Position numbers and translations under genes: made by a program. A model generated the notes under the pieces. That model ran no database searches. It was not told the origin of the DNA and worked only from the letters and a program-made list of their open reading frames with translations. Positions 48,767 through 60,819 of a DNA stretch of 64,000 bases are shown in pieces; the first letter of the stretch is position 1; each line of letters opens with the position of its first letter. The stretch lies in NCBI RefSeq assembly GCF_002994745.2, contig NC_037091.1, forward strand, positions 2,108,001 through 2,172,000. The letters run 5' to 3'. Origin of the DNA: Rosa chinensis (taxonomy: Eukaryota > Streptophyta > Magnoliopsida > Rosales > Rosaceae).

Positions 48767-50632
48767 CACTATGCCAAAAAACTTATCAGACGACAGACAG
48801 AAACTGTTGTCTGATTTAGAGTGCCACCGTTGTAGAGCGAGCCGTTGTCTGATAAAAAATCAGACAACGGTGGAACACAGTTGTCTGAGAAACACACAGA
48901 CAACAGATATGTGTTATAACTGTTGTGTGATGGCTCGACAGATGGCTCGGCAGATGCCAGGCACAGCTGCCCAGCAATTGAGGCGCTGCTTTCAGACAAC
49001 AGAATTTATTTAAATCCGTTGTTTGTTAAGCCTTGTCAGACAATGGGGTTCTAGTGCTTTCTGTTGTGTGAGAGTAAATTAGAAGACTTATTTTTTGAAA
49101 AAAACCATTGTCTGATAAATGAGAAATCTGTTGTATGATCATTTAAACATTCATTTTACCTAATGAACAGTAGTGATCAAATGGAAATAAAATTTGATGC
49201 AAACAATCAAATGAACTAATAGTACTCCAACTCATATTTTAAACTTCAAAGTACATTGGATCCACCAAAATACAATTCGTATTATATTGTTCCACAAAAT
49301 CATGAATCGGTGACAATTTATTGTTTAACATTGCATCTGGGACAAAGACACTAGTGTGCTAGAAATGGATCATATATTGTTTATTAGACTATTTATGAGA
49401 TTGCTTGCCCACTTCAGCCACGACTAATGCTTGCTCCTGCAACTCCTGTTTTTTTCTTCTACTTCTGCCGCCACATCAACTTGTTTCAAGAAGCTGCATA
49501 CAATACTCCTACATCAAAAGCCACACTACCCATGAGCAACATGGCAAAATGACACAAGCAAGAAGCTGCAGAGAAAGACAAAATACAAAGACTTATATTT
49601 ACCTTGTATTACGAACTAAGCACTTGTGTCCACAGGATAAGATCAAATCTTTTTTCCATATGCAAATGACTACCAAAACAAACAAACGTAATAGTAAATA
49701 CACTCCCAGTTTCTAAAGTGTTAAAGGGTATAGCAAAACAAAAACATGCCCTTTTAGAGTTAACTAAAACATTTCAGTCCAGCATACAAACACGGGCTCT
49801 TCTAAAAGAATGAGGTTAATTAACAACATCTATAGTTTTATGCTTTCACAACATAAATCAAAAGTTCACCGTAGTTCACAACTTTGAACTCCACTCTCAC
49901 AATCATCAGTCACCACATCATGGTTATTAAACCAAGCACATCCAACATGATAACAAGAACTCAATGTAAATAGAACAATCAATATCCACTCACCTCTGTA
50001 CAAGGAAGATTGTCCAAACATGTTACAGAAAACAAACGAGCTCAAGTAGCTCCCTCAACACCTAACAGAACATAAATACACCTTGAATTAGGTTTCATAA
50101 TTCAAGTTATATTTCAAGAAGAAAGAAACAAAAATAGACATAATAACAAAAATTGCAATCTCCACTCGATAAGAAAATCAACTTGATTGACAATAAAGCA
50201 AACACTTAGTGTTGCATACTAACAAAGAAAATAGACGCATATGAAAGATGTGAATAACAGAACAAAGAAAGAGAGAGACTTTTGAGAAGAAAAGGATGTT
50301 AAAATACCAAAGTTATTCAAAACGTTCAATACCCAAACCAATAACAGTTACTTGTGAAGAAATTTGGGAAAACAAAGGGGAGAGGAGAACAAAGTGAGCT
50401 GTAGATAAATTATAAGTTTCAAGAGCAAAACACGACAGAAAATAAGAACTAATTTCTCAAACACCTCCAGATTATGTTGAAAAGTACCCAAGGACAGAAA
50501 CTCAGAAGCTAAAGTAATTGAACTCAAAGTTAAAACTGAGATGTCAACTCAGTTTTCAATCCTCCCAAAAGATGTAAAATCCACAAAATCGATTTTACAC
50601 ATACGTATATGCACAACAAATGGATCGCTTAC

Positions 50633-51311
50633 CTTTGAGACGAGTTCCCGAGCAGACTCAAGCAATATTTGCAGTCCAAGAGTTGCCATAACAGATGCAA
50701 AGACAATGATACCCTGCATGAGCAAGCATAATTAGTAGAGAACCTAGAGATATACAAAGAACAGAAACAAAGATTCATCATCCACAATGTGGACACAACT
50801 TTGCATGTCTGACACATTATACTGATTATTGCAGGTCAACGGTACTCACTCCTAGCTACTCAAACTTTTACTCAAAATGTTAATAAGATGTCATTAAGAT
50901 GTCATATCGCTAACTTCTAGTACTAAAATTGGCATCTAGGAACCGAACTAACATATAGTCTTTGCTCAACCAATGCTATCTCTCTATTAACTCATCAATA
51001 GTTGTCAGAAAAAAATATAGTTATTTTCAGAATTTCCCTAGTTAGCAAGATTGATGATGCCTAACCGCTGGTTGCATACGTTTCTTTCCAATAGGATAAT
51101 GAAAGCGGTTTGGCTTTCTCATGGCATGGGCAGTGAACCACAAAATAAAGCCAGACATGAGATCCAAGGGGGAATCCAAGGTAGAGGCAATAACTGCCAG
51201 TGATCTACTCATGATTGAAGCATAAACTTTTGCAGAAAAGAGCAGCAAATTTGCTACATTTGATATATGAATTGCCATCCTCTCACTCTTAGCTAGCTGC
51301 TTCATTTCATC
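50633..51311 (-). pseudogene. Metal tolerance protein (CDF, MTP8-11 group) exon fragment
   Basis: Two adjacent exons with good splice sites: 51066-51311 and 50633-50713. The first reads [20 protein letters not shown], then [25 protein letters not shown] and [10 protein letters not shown]. The second reads GIIVFASVMATLGLQILLES. This is the central part of plant Mn-type cation diffusion facilitators, including the DxxxD site (in STLDSPLDL) that binds the metal in transmembrane helix II. Family usage is STLDSLLDL. Exons for the N-terminus and for the later transmembrane helices and C-terminal domain are missing. It lies within CACTA 2, so it is captured host sequence. Both frames are open, so the capture may be recent or the piece may be expressed. 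Confidence 0.82.
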
Positions 51312-52650
51312 CTGAAATTTATTCAAAACAGAGGAGAATTAAATACAATAAAATTTTGCAGAAAGGAACATATGAATTTTAATTGAGTCGAGAGTGGTAC
51401 CACAGCATTACTGATGTACTTTATCTGAAAAATATCCAATTTCTTTGATTCTAAATCACTTTCAAAAATCATATTGATTAAGATTAATTAACAAACAATA
51501 CTTACGCCTAAGTTTTTGATGCGAATGCAGATACAAGTGAGTTTGAGGTAGGAACTGATGATGCTTGGAGATTTATTAAAAATTCATCTGAACAGCAGTG
51601 AACTTGAAACTTTCCAGAACTAAAGCTGACATATCAAGGTACAACATACTAAAATTTCAAGAAAATTGGCGTTCGAGAAGTAAGGGAAAAGATGGATGCA
51701 AACAGCCTGAACTGTTCAGTTCTTCTTAAAAATTCCAGCTGCATTCTATCAACTTAGAAAATTTGTCAAAAATTCATTTTGACTCCGATTGACATCAAAC
51801 CAGTTGGTGATGGATTCTTGACATGTCTAGGTTTATGAACTAAAATCTCAGCATAAACACAATCAAGAGCCGTATAGATTTGATAAGTAAAAGTCCAGAA
51901 GGTCAGGTTCTGATATGAATGAACTTTGAGTATGAATAAGCCATAACAAGGTTTTGATATGAGATAAAGGGAAAGACCAAGTCATAACAGGTGCAAATGG
52001 TAAGTTTAAGTATCACAAAACTTAATGAATATGAGATTCTATATGATAATTTAACTAGAAAAGATGGAATTCAACATATTGGGGCAAAACTTACCAATTG
52101 TAAAATCAATTGTGTGAACTCAAGATGGAGATGTAAACTTCATGAAGTTAACTCAAATGTCGATGGAGAAACATGACCCAATCTGAGTAGAAACAGAATT
52201 TGAAAGAGGATTGGACATACAAACACGAATTAGAATCAAATATCAGTGGTATCTTAGAACAGGATTTTCACTGAACTGTAAGCTGTCTCACCTTGATGGA
52301 GAACAAATTAACCGTTGGATTATCATGATTTTCGAGCAAGGTATAGAAAACGCAACTTCCAACAACTTTCATGAAGAAGTCGTACTGATACAAAGGCTCA
52401 AACTTGCAGTTTCTGGCACAATTTAAGGGATGATTTATTAACATGTTTAACAAAGGAAAAAAAAAAACAAACAGTCTAGTAGATAACAGTTATATAATTT
52501 CAAATGTGGCCAGAACATTAACTCAACCTAGTGCTAATCATATCATCTCCAAGCAATCATCTAAAGCATACACTAATTGTGACTTGACTTCAATGTATGC
52601 ATACAAAATTAAGAACAAGTAAACAAAATATAACCTCCTACTCTACGTAC

Positions 52651-53065
52651 CTGCATACTAGAATATATTGCAAGCTCCAACTTGTAAGACTTGGTAGGTT
52701 TGCGGGAACCACATGGCAAAACAACAACCCAACTGCAGAGAAGCCAACAGGTATAAATACAAGTGACCATTCAGACAAGTAATAATAACAAGCAAGAGCT
52801 GCATAATCTTCTTCAAAGCAGATCAAGCAATCTGTCATATGCTCATGAACTTACAAACCAGAAAATGCTGCTTAGTATACATTAGAAAACAAACTGCAAT
52901 TTGAGCTCATAATACGAATAATCCTTGAGCCAAAAAATCATACCTGAAGTTCAACAAAAGGGTAATGGTATGCTGACATTCAATTTTCTTTCGAGACCCA
53001 CTTTTAGAATCAGAAGCAAATTTCGACCCAGATTTGTTGTTCTTAGAACTTCGATCGATTCCTCC
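52651..53065 (-). other. Two captured exon-like pieces, parent not recognised
   Basis: 52944-53065 (AG/GT borders) reads GGIDRSSKNNKSGSKFAS and then RKKIECQHTITLLLNF. 52651-52732 (AG/GT borders) reads VVVLPCGSRKPTKSYKLELA and ends SSMQ before GTACGT. Both are open between splice sites and have the same orientation as the MTP exons. I do not recognise the protein. Confidence 0.4.
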
Positions 53066-53931
53066 CTGCAACTCGAAAACCAAAACCAACTTCAGAACAA
53101 CAAAAAAATCTAAACTTTATCTCAATCTAACACCTCAAAATGAAATCAGCTGTCTTAATTACTACTTCCATGGTGGATAAGCTTTTTTTTTTAAAAGAAA
53201 AAACAAAAAACAAAAAAAGGACAAGCGGTGGAATAAAGCAAGCAGACCAAGTGGTGGTGGTCCAAAACTTGCAGCAACAAAGTCATCTCCTCGTGGTCAT
53301 GTCTTTTGTTGACAAGTTTTGGCGGTGGAAAGTGATCAAGACACATGAAGATAAGACTTCATATATAATTAAGCCCTACTCTATAAACTATAGCATGCTG
53401 CAGCTTCATTTTGAAATGGGAATTAAATGGCAAAATGACAAGAGCCAATGTCCAGATCATTGGAAAAGAAACATAAAGCATACAATGGAGTTGGTGATGT
53501 AGTTAAATATTCTTAATTGAAGCGTGCTGTGTTCGAGCAATTTCAATTGGTGTCACAATAACAAATATAGAAAGGAAACATTATATTATATTAAGCTGTG
53601 TCTATCTTTTTGTGTTCTATAGAGGGACGACTTAACATCAAGAAGGGTTTTGTTAGAACTTAGATAGCTGAATTGCATACCCAGCTTCCCTTGGTGTTAA
53701 AGGTTTAATCTTTCCGTCCCTAATTTATATCAAACAACTAAACTCCAAACTAACCACAGTAATATATCTAAATGCAACATAAAACATTATAATCTGTAAA
53801 GTAAAAGAGCAAGTCTCTCTCTTTCACTCTCAGTTCCATAGCAACATATATACCATTCTTTTTGGCAGCAACCATATCTCTCATGCTTCAACTCCAATTC
53901 TTCGTTGTCAGCTTGCATTCTTGTAGCACTC

Positions 53932-54189
53932 CTACGATGAATTGAAAACAACCCAAGTTAGAAAATAGACAAGAAAACTTAAATAAGAAGAGGAACCCAG
54001 TAACCAGAACATAAAAAAGGTTGAGAATTTACTTATAAAATGGTGGAATCTGTAAGAGGGTCCTTTTGGTTTTGAAGAAGAGCTTGAAAAATGGTTTGTT
54101 TCATATGGTAATTTGGTGGGTTTTCGTTTTTGAAAACTAGAGCACGAAATGGTGTGAGTATTCAGAGACGGAAATCCCAAAGCTTCCAT
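53932..54189 (-). other. Short ORF in CACTA 2, function unknown
   Basis: An 85-residue frame starts MEALGFPSLNTHTI, is Ser/Pro-rich (SSSSSKPKG) and then has a hydrophobic stretch (FFMFWLLGSSSYLSFLVY). It looks like a possible first exon with a targeting sequence, followed by exon-like sequence at about 53830-53935 (reading MQADNEELELKHERYG). No family is recognised. Confidence 0.3.
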
Positions 54190-55625
54190 TGGAGTGAGAG
54201 AATGAGAGTAAGAGTGAGCAAATTGCAGAGTCTTGGGATTTGGTTATCTTCTTCTTCGTTATCGTTTGTTGGCAATTGGCGATTATGAGGCTAATGAGAT
54301 ATATAAATTCCGCGCCAGTTACCAACCTGTAGATCCATGCCCAGAAATCAGAAATTACTAGAATTGTCACATACCTCTATCATTCAACTTCAGAATTCCC
54401 CAGGTAAAAAAGAATTAAATGGTGAACAAATTTAAGAGGAATAGTTACCAGAAGCAATGAATGAGATGACGAGTGTGATTGCGAAGAGAGGATGAAGAGC
54501 CGTGAAAACCCCAAATAGAGTAGCCGTGAAACCCCCAAATCGAGTAGCCCACACATCCCCAAATCGTCGTTGTAAACCTCAAGATCGAAGAACCCTAATC
54601 TAATCTAGTAGCCCAGAAGAACCCCATTTTCTTTCTCCTCATCTTCAACTTGAATCGAGTGTTTTGAGAAGATGGTGATATCGATGGCTAAGATGGGTTT
54701 TGTAAAGATGGTGATGGTGTTTTACGAAGACAGATTTTCAGAAGAAGATGGCTAAGATGGTGTTTTGCGAAGATGGTGTTGGTGTTTTGCGAAGACAGAG
54801 AAGATGAGTTTTGATCGAGAAGATGAGTTTTGAGAATAAGATGGGTTTTGTTGGAGAAGATGAGTTTTGAGAATAAGAACCCCACGAGAAGAAGATGGGT
54901 TCAATTCTTTAAGACAAGAAGATGGGTTCTGCTTTGAGAAGAAGTCTTGCTGTTTTACTCGAAGACTATCCAAGTGTTGAAAACGGCTAAGTGGGAGATA
55001 ATGTGCATTAAGTCTAATTTTTTATTTTGTATAATCAATTCAGACAACGCATAAATAATTTTGGTTGTCTGATAGTCTACACTTGAAACTTCAACTTCTG
55101 AACCCAGCAAGCAAATCTCCCGCCTAGTGCGAATCACAAACTCATTTCTCCCGCCTAGTGCGAATCACAAACTCACAAACTCAATTCACACAACGAAAAT
55201 AGGCCATTCCGTTATAGGATCTTACAATCATGTACCTGTATTTCACCTAAAACTTAGCCGTTTTGGCGCTAAAGACTCATTTTGGGAACATCTAATTTTC
55301 TTCCAAACTTGCACAACACAAACAAAAAAATGTGTTGTATGATATTTTGCTCATACAACATAAACAACTATACTGTTGTACAAGGTGAGTCAAAATTTCG
55401 ACCCAAATTTGAGCAAGGTGGGAGGGAAATTTTTTTTCATTCAGACAACAGACAAATCCTTATAACTGTTGTACAATAATCTTGCACCAAAAAAATTTTG
55501 ATTGCAGACCTCATACAACCGAATCTCACTAAACCTGTTGTATGAAGCAGTTTCAATCAACACACAACGGCAAATTTTTTTTAGTTGTCTAAAAAGTGTA
55601 GTCTGATGCAGATTTTGGCATAGTG

Positions 55626-55715
55626 AATTTCTCCTTTGCAAAATCTGACATAGAGAAGTTTCGCTAGCGGTGTGTCGCTTAGCAGAGACTTTCTCCCTTG
55701 GTGATTTTGAAAGTG
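55626..55715. repeat. 62-bp tandem array, right part
   Basis: Continues the array of 48520-48766 after the CACTA insertion: a partial unit (TTTCTCCTTTGC) and a unit with GCTAGCGGTGTGTCGCTTAG. It then passes directly into sequence shared with 12830. Confidence 0.85.
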
Positions 55716-57430
55716 TGATGTTCTTCTCTTTTTTCTTATATCAAGTGTTAGGGGATTAATATCAATTTCAATACCTTATGTGTAGCCACAAGCTAACCTG
55801 TCTCAAAATAGTGCATATACAAACTAGCAAACGATACATATTTAGGACTGCTATTTTATGTATCAATTTCAATTAATATATGTAGTTCTTATCGTGTAAA
55901 GACAGCCATATGTTCCAATTATGAAGTTACACTTGCTAGGCTAAAGTTTGAATTTTGCTTCATTCAATGCAGAGTTAACTGTACATGATATTTACGGCAA
56001 TGTGAGTGACAAGGTAGCACTTCTAATGCAGTAAAAAATCAAGGTAGCAACTCATGATATTTGCCCTTTCAGCTCCGAATGCGGACATGGGTGAAACAAC
56101 AGTCGGGATTCAATTGAAGCAGACATGGTTTGGGACTTGTGGAGGGAATTGAATGCAACATTAGATACTCGATATAAATATGATGATGGTATAGTTGCTA
56201 AAGCAGAGATACTAGACACGTCAGTTTATAGGTCTTTAAATTGAGGGTACTCCAATCCTTCCAACTACTTTCTAAATTTACAGAGGACGAATAAGTTCGC
56301 TAAAGAATGAGCCTTTTTTCAATGTTCTGTTCATTTTACCAAACAGGTTTCAGAAACATGTACAGTTATGATTGAATAAACATAAATACATACTGTTATT
56401 ATGCAACATAATCACACAAAACCAGCACCATCTAACTTAAAAATTAAAAACTTGGAAAAGGAAAAGGAGAAGATTCAGGTATCTATTAGAAGATGATTAC
56501 GCTTACATACTTACATATTGTAAAGTGTCGATGAATACAATACTTGTCGATGAATACAGTGTACTTGTACTCATCCTGCATCAGCCTCTAAAGAGCCTCA
56601 TGCCACTTGCTTATGACTGTGCAGACAATCAGTCTCATCAACCACCCCACTTGATCACTGGAATGGAATAAATGCAGTCAGACTTTTCAAGAACACATAC
56701 ACAAATCAAAATTTCCATCAATCCAAGGAGCCGTTTACTAAGATCAAAGTTCTTTCCTAATATAACTATAGGTACTTGCTCCTCTTTCTTAAGGTGCCAT
56801 TATGGTAACCCACTAACCTAACCCAAGATCTATGCTATCCATATACGCTGATTAGTTGATGCAACTACCATTGTGCTAATTCCAAATGTTACTAACCACT
56901 ATGAATTAAAAGCTTAGGAAATCCAACAAATCTCAACCATAGCCTTATGAAAACAATATACCAGCAGAATCTGAGAACAAGAACTCTGAAGTGGATGGGG
57001 TACGGTTGGTGGTGACTGGTGAGTATTTATTCTGTTGTCATACTAGGTGAACCACTGTCATTCCAGGTTCAGGTACAAAGGATTCATGGATCTGATATAT
57101 AACACTTGATTTTTCAGGCGGAGTAGTCAATGGGTTTGGACAATGGCAATGGAAGAGATTAGGTTATGCATATTGCCTCTGTAGTATGGCTCAATGATAA
57201 TGGAGGCATACTCGCATTGTGTGACTAACACAATACGATAATGGCAGTGCATATTAAAAGCAATAGATGCTGGGAATGCAGACTAAAGAAGAAAAATAAG
57301 ATAATTGGGAGAGAATTCTTCAAATCATAATTCTATTACCAGTAATCACGGCAAGAGCAAAGCCCCTAACTAAAGAAACGGAACCTGTTGTTATCTCGAA
57401 CAATAATTTCCCTATCGTATAATTCTTGAC
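55716..57430. other. PPR-B 3' flank, duplicate of 12830-15930
   Basis: No gene. It aligns with 12830-13960 and 15752-15930, lacking the LTR-like insertion. A worn HMT last exon (about 56560-56690) and its flank, not present at the 12.8-kb copy, lie in between. Confidence 0.65.
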
Positions 57431-57431
57431 A

Positions 57432-59483
57432 CTAATTTGGCAAAAGGTGATAATCAAAACATATTCTCAGATTCTTCACCATGCGAATTGGCTCTCCTTG
57501 CCCTGTAACTATAAGCGCAAAAGCTATGGCCACTTTCTTACTATATCGACGGAGCAAGTACTCTTTCTCCGTCTCATCAAGATCAAGTAGGACATTGTCC
57601 AAATCAGGAACGTGAGCAGTATCTCTGAATCTGCTGTTTATTTCTTGCAACATCACTGCAATGTGGCTCTTCACCGGAGATAACTCATCAATCACTCCAT
57701 TAATTTCAATGGAACTGGATCCGGGTACCTTCTGAATCCCTTTCTCTTTCAATTGTAGCCTCACTTCTGCAATGTCTGCCCATTTCCCAGCTGATGCATA
57801 TATGTTTGATTGAAGCACATGAATACCAGTTCTCTGAGTGGTCAACTTTGATATATATTCAGCTGCATATGCTGCCATTTCGACGTCTTTGTGGGTTCGA
57901 CATGCAGACAAGAGAGTACCGCAAATGGCATCATTGGGTTTCATTGGCATGCAGTTTACCAGATCAACAGCTTCTTCCAAGCGCCCTGCTCGGCCTAGTA
58001 GATCAACCATGCAACGATAACGAAAATTATGAGGAGAAATGCCATGGACCGGCTGCATTGAAATGAAAATGTTCCGCCCTTGTTCCAAAAGACCAACATG
58101 GCTGCACCCTGTTAGTACTGACACAAAGATTACTTCATCTGGTTTCACCCCTTGTTTAAGCACGTCATCGAAAAGCTCTAGAGCTCATTCCCCATTTCCC
58201 ATAATGACCATTGCTCCAATGGCTGCAGTCAAAGCAGAAACATCTCTTCTTGCCATGTTATTGAACCGCTTCATTGCACTTTGAGGTTCACCACATCTAG
58301 CAAACATGTCAACTAAAGCTGTCCCGAGCCGCATGTCACAGTTAATTTCATTTTTTTCAAAATAAGCATGAGTCCACTTTGCAAGATCAAGAGCTCCTAG
58401 ATATCCGCAGGCAGATGCAACCTCCACCATGGTCACCCTATCTCCTTTTATTCCCTCAGTCCTCATCACCCGGAAAAGTTCAATTGCTTCCCCAAACTTG
58501 CTCTCTTGGACCAGAGCACCAATCATAGTGTTCCAAGAGACAAGATCAACTCTTTGGCATCTCATTGAACACTTTCCAAGCTGACTTCACATCACCACTT
58601 CTGATGAAACCAGAAATCAACGAGTTCCATGATACTGCAGTCTTATTCGGCATATTGTCAAAAATTATGCAGGCCATCTCTTCTTGGCTACACTTCATGT
58701 ACATGTCAATCATAGCATCACAAATGTTATCCCAACCTTACAGTCCATTCCTTAGAACATAACCATGGCAGCACTTTCCAGAAAGATAAGCACTTTAGTT
58801 GTGCACAAGCTGAAATTGCAGATAACATGGTAACCTTGTCGGGTCTTAGGCCCTGTCGAAGCATTTCACCCATGATTGAAACTGCTTCACTAGCAAGTCC
58901 CTGGCGCACAAAATTTGACAAAATCGTATTGTAAAGAACCAAGTTCTTTTTTACACAATCATCAAAAACCTGCTTTGCAGCATCAGTAGCTCCACATTTC
59001 ATATACATATCATCAACAAGTGAATTCACCATAAGCATATTACTCTTCAATCCAAACTCCCCAATGTAAGCACACACCCTCGCACTCAACGAAGCATACT
59101 TCAACTTTGCACAAGCAGAAATGACGCACACCATTGTCACCAAATTGGGCTTAATCCCGGCAGCAACCATCTCGAAAACAAAGAAAACAGCCTCCTTTGG
59201 CATATTCCTCCTCCCATGACCACAAATCAAACTAGTCCACGACACAGTATTGTTCTCAAGCATTTCATCAAACACCTTCTGGGCATATTAACAGAAAGCC
59301 ATAATCTTCGAGCCCAATAGCCTCGTCACTAAGCCCAGCACTCGAGCAACAACCGCTCATCAGAGAATTGTACATGAACAATACACCCTTTATTTCTTCT
59401 TCTTCTTCTTCTTCAAGGAACAAGTGGAAGGCTTTGGAAAGTGCTTCGTTTCCGCTGAGAGCAGAGGACTCAGCTGAAGCCAT
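57432..59483 (-). pseudogene. PPR-B: second decayed PLS-class PPR gene
   Basis: It starts at 59483 (MASAESSALSG) and keeps the N-terminus that PPR-A lacks: LFMYNSLMSGCCSSAGLSDE. Then comes a deletion of roughly 90-100 codons at about 59280, PPR repeats (59275-58727), a one-base insertion near 58552, PPR repeats to 58185, a TGA at 58185-58187 where PPR-A has CGA, and an open frame 58184-57432 with E/E+ (MKPNDAICGTLLSACR, PDLDNVLLDLDETEKEYLL) and the first part of DYW (KKVAIAFALI, VKNLRICFDYH). It resembles Arabidopsis At3g22690 from memory. Such proteins bind organelle RNA. It lies upstream of TNL3. Damaged in at least four places, so not functional as a whole. Confidence 0.88.
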
Positions 59484-59529
59484 GGCTGATGGGTCCGTTG
59501 GCCTATTACTTTCGTTCCGCACAAAATGG

Positions 59530-60560
59530 CATTTCTAACCTTGGCACATTACCTTTTCCATTAAATATTTCTGTTAGTCTGGTTTTCTGTACCAACGGTT
59601 TCATATAGTCACTTGTGAAAGTGGAGGGTGACAAATACATTAAATTCTGATAAACAAATTACTTTTGTACATCAAAATAAGTAATAGAGAAGCTTCAAGG
59701 CTGCAGAAAATTGATATCATCAAGGAAGAAGCAATGTAATAAGGCCACTTCCTCATGACTATCTTTGATCACAACAATCTCTTTACAAAGCCTATATAAC
59801 AATTACCCCCAATAAAAAAAAGAAAAAAAAAGAAGAATGGATTTGACCCTTTTGAGCTTTTTACCACCCTGGATGACTAATAGTTTCTTTGCATACCTCT
59901 ACAGAATCAGCAACGTGCAGCACTTGACCTTGCACCATCTATTCAGTTTACCATAATCAAGTTATATGCTGAAAGGGGGTACGGTGTACCAACATGAACT
60001 CCACTACAGTCGAATCATTTACTCATCTACAGTACTCACTCCCTTCCTGCTGAACCTAATCAATGCCATCTGGTTTTCTAATAATATCTCATTCCTTAAA
60101 CCCTGTCTTCTCACACCTATACCGACAAATGTAAATTTTGGGACCTGGGTGGTAAAGTAGGTCAGGATTGGGCTTCAGGGGTTCAATCCCCTCCAATGTG
60201 ACCAAAAAAATGCGAGTTTTGCGCTGCTTCCATTGTTTGATTGTGCCAGCTTCAGGCACATGTAGGGAGCTAGAATTTGGATGCAATCTGAAAACTTGTG
60301 CTTGAAGTTTACACTTCAGAATGCCATCTACTCTCTGTAATTTCTATTCGTGAAATTGAGATTACATTGGACTCATTGGACAGAGATGACATTGGACACA
60401 TATGATAAACCGGATTTTATGTGCAGAGAAATAATCACTTCTAGAAGTCAGTTTTAATGAGCTAACTTTTCAAGATTTTCTGTTAATATGACTAGTAGGA
60501 TGCCACTCTAATTTCAGAACTTGTTTAGTACACACTACAGAATGTTAGTGACATTTAACT
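59530..60560. other. Intergenic; possible tRNA-derived SINE relic
   Basis: No protein gene. At about 60130-60200 the word GGGTTCAATCCCC resembles a Pol III B box, in a context (GACCTGGGTGGTAAAGTAGG upstream) that could be a worn tRNA-derived SINE; no complete tRNA fold is seen. Confidence 0.3.
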
Positions 60561-60819
60561 TTGCAAGGTGACAAACACTGTTATTGAATGTGAAACAACC
60601 TCACCAGCCACCATACAGCAGAAGCACCATGGTGATAGGTTTACTAGCTACTTCCTCTTGAATTACAAAACAAGGAAATGAAAAGGCACATGCACTTATT
60701 CTTAGCATCAGATTACAAATATTTACATCTCATTTTTAGAACTCAACTAAGCATCGTTAACTGCAAAAGACTAGCTTGTTATAAAGAGCCTTAGATATTG
60801 CAGTGATGGTATTTGGAGT

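Larger units (their letters stand above)
48767..55625. mobile_element. CACTA-type transposon 2 with captured gene exons
   Basis: The ends are CACTATGCCAAAA and TTTTGGCATAGTG, a perfect 13-bp inverted repeat, with a 3-bp target duplication AAT on each side (48764-48766 and 55626-55628). Removing it closes the flanking tandem repeat. Subterminal regions (48780-49150 and 55030-55610) are packed with CAGACAAC/GTTGTCTG-type words in both orientations, as expected for TNPA-binding repeats. No TNPD transposase is found. The interior holds exons of an MTP metal transporter and other exon-like pieces, all on the minus strand, so it is a gene-carrying, non-autonomous element (Pack-CACTA type). The stretches 49150-50600 and 51380-52640 hold nothing recognised. 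Confidence 0.93.

Noticed and set aside
50633..51311. A resident, functional MTP gene
   Set aside because: Only two exons exist and they sit within CACTA 2; the other exons are not found on either side.
60130..60200. A tRNA gene
   Set aside because: Only a B-box-like word is present; no acceptor stem or anticodon arm can be drawn.
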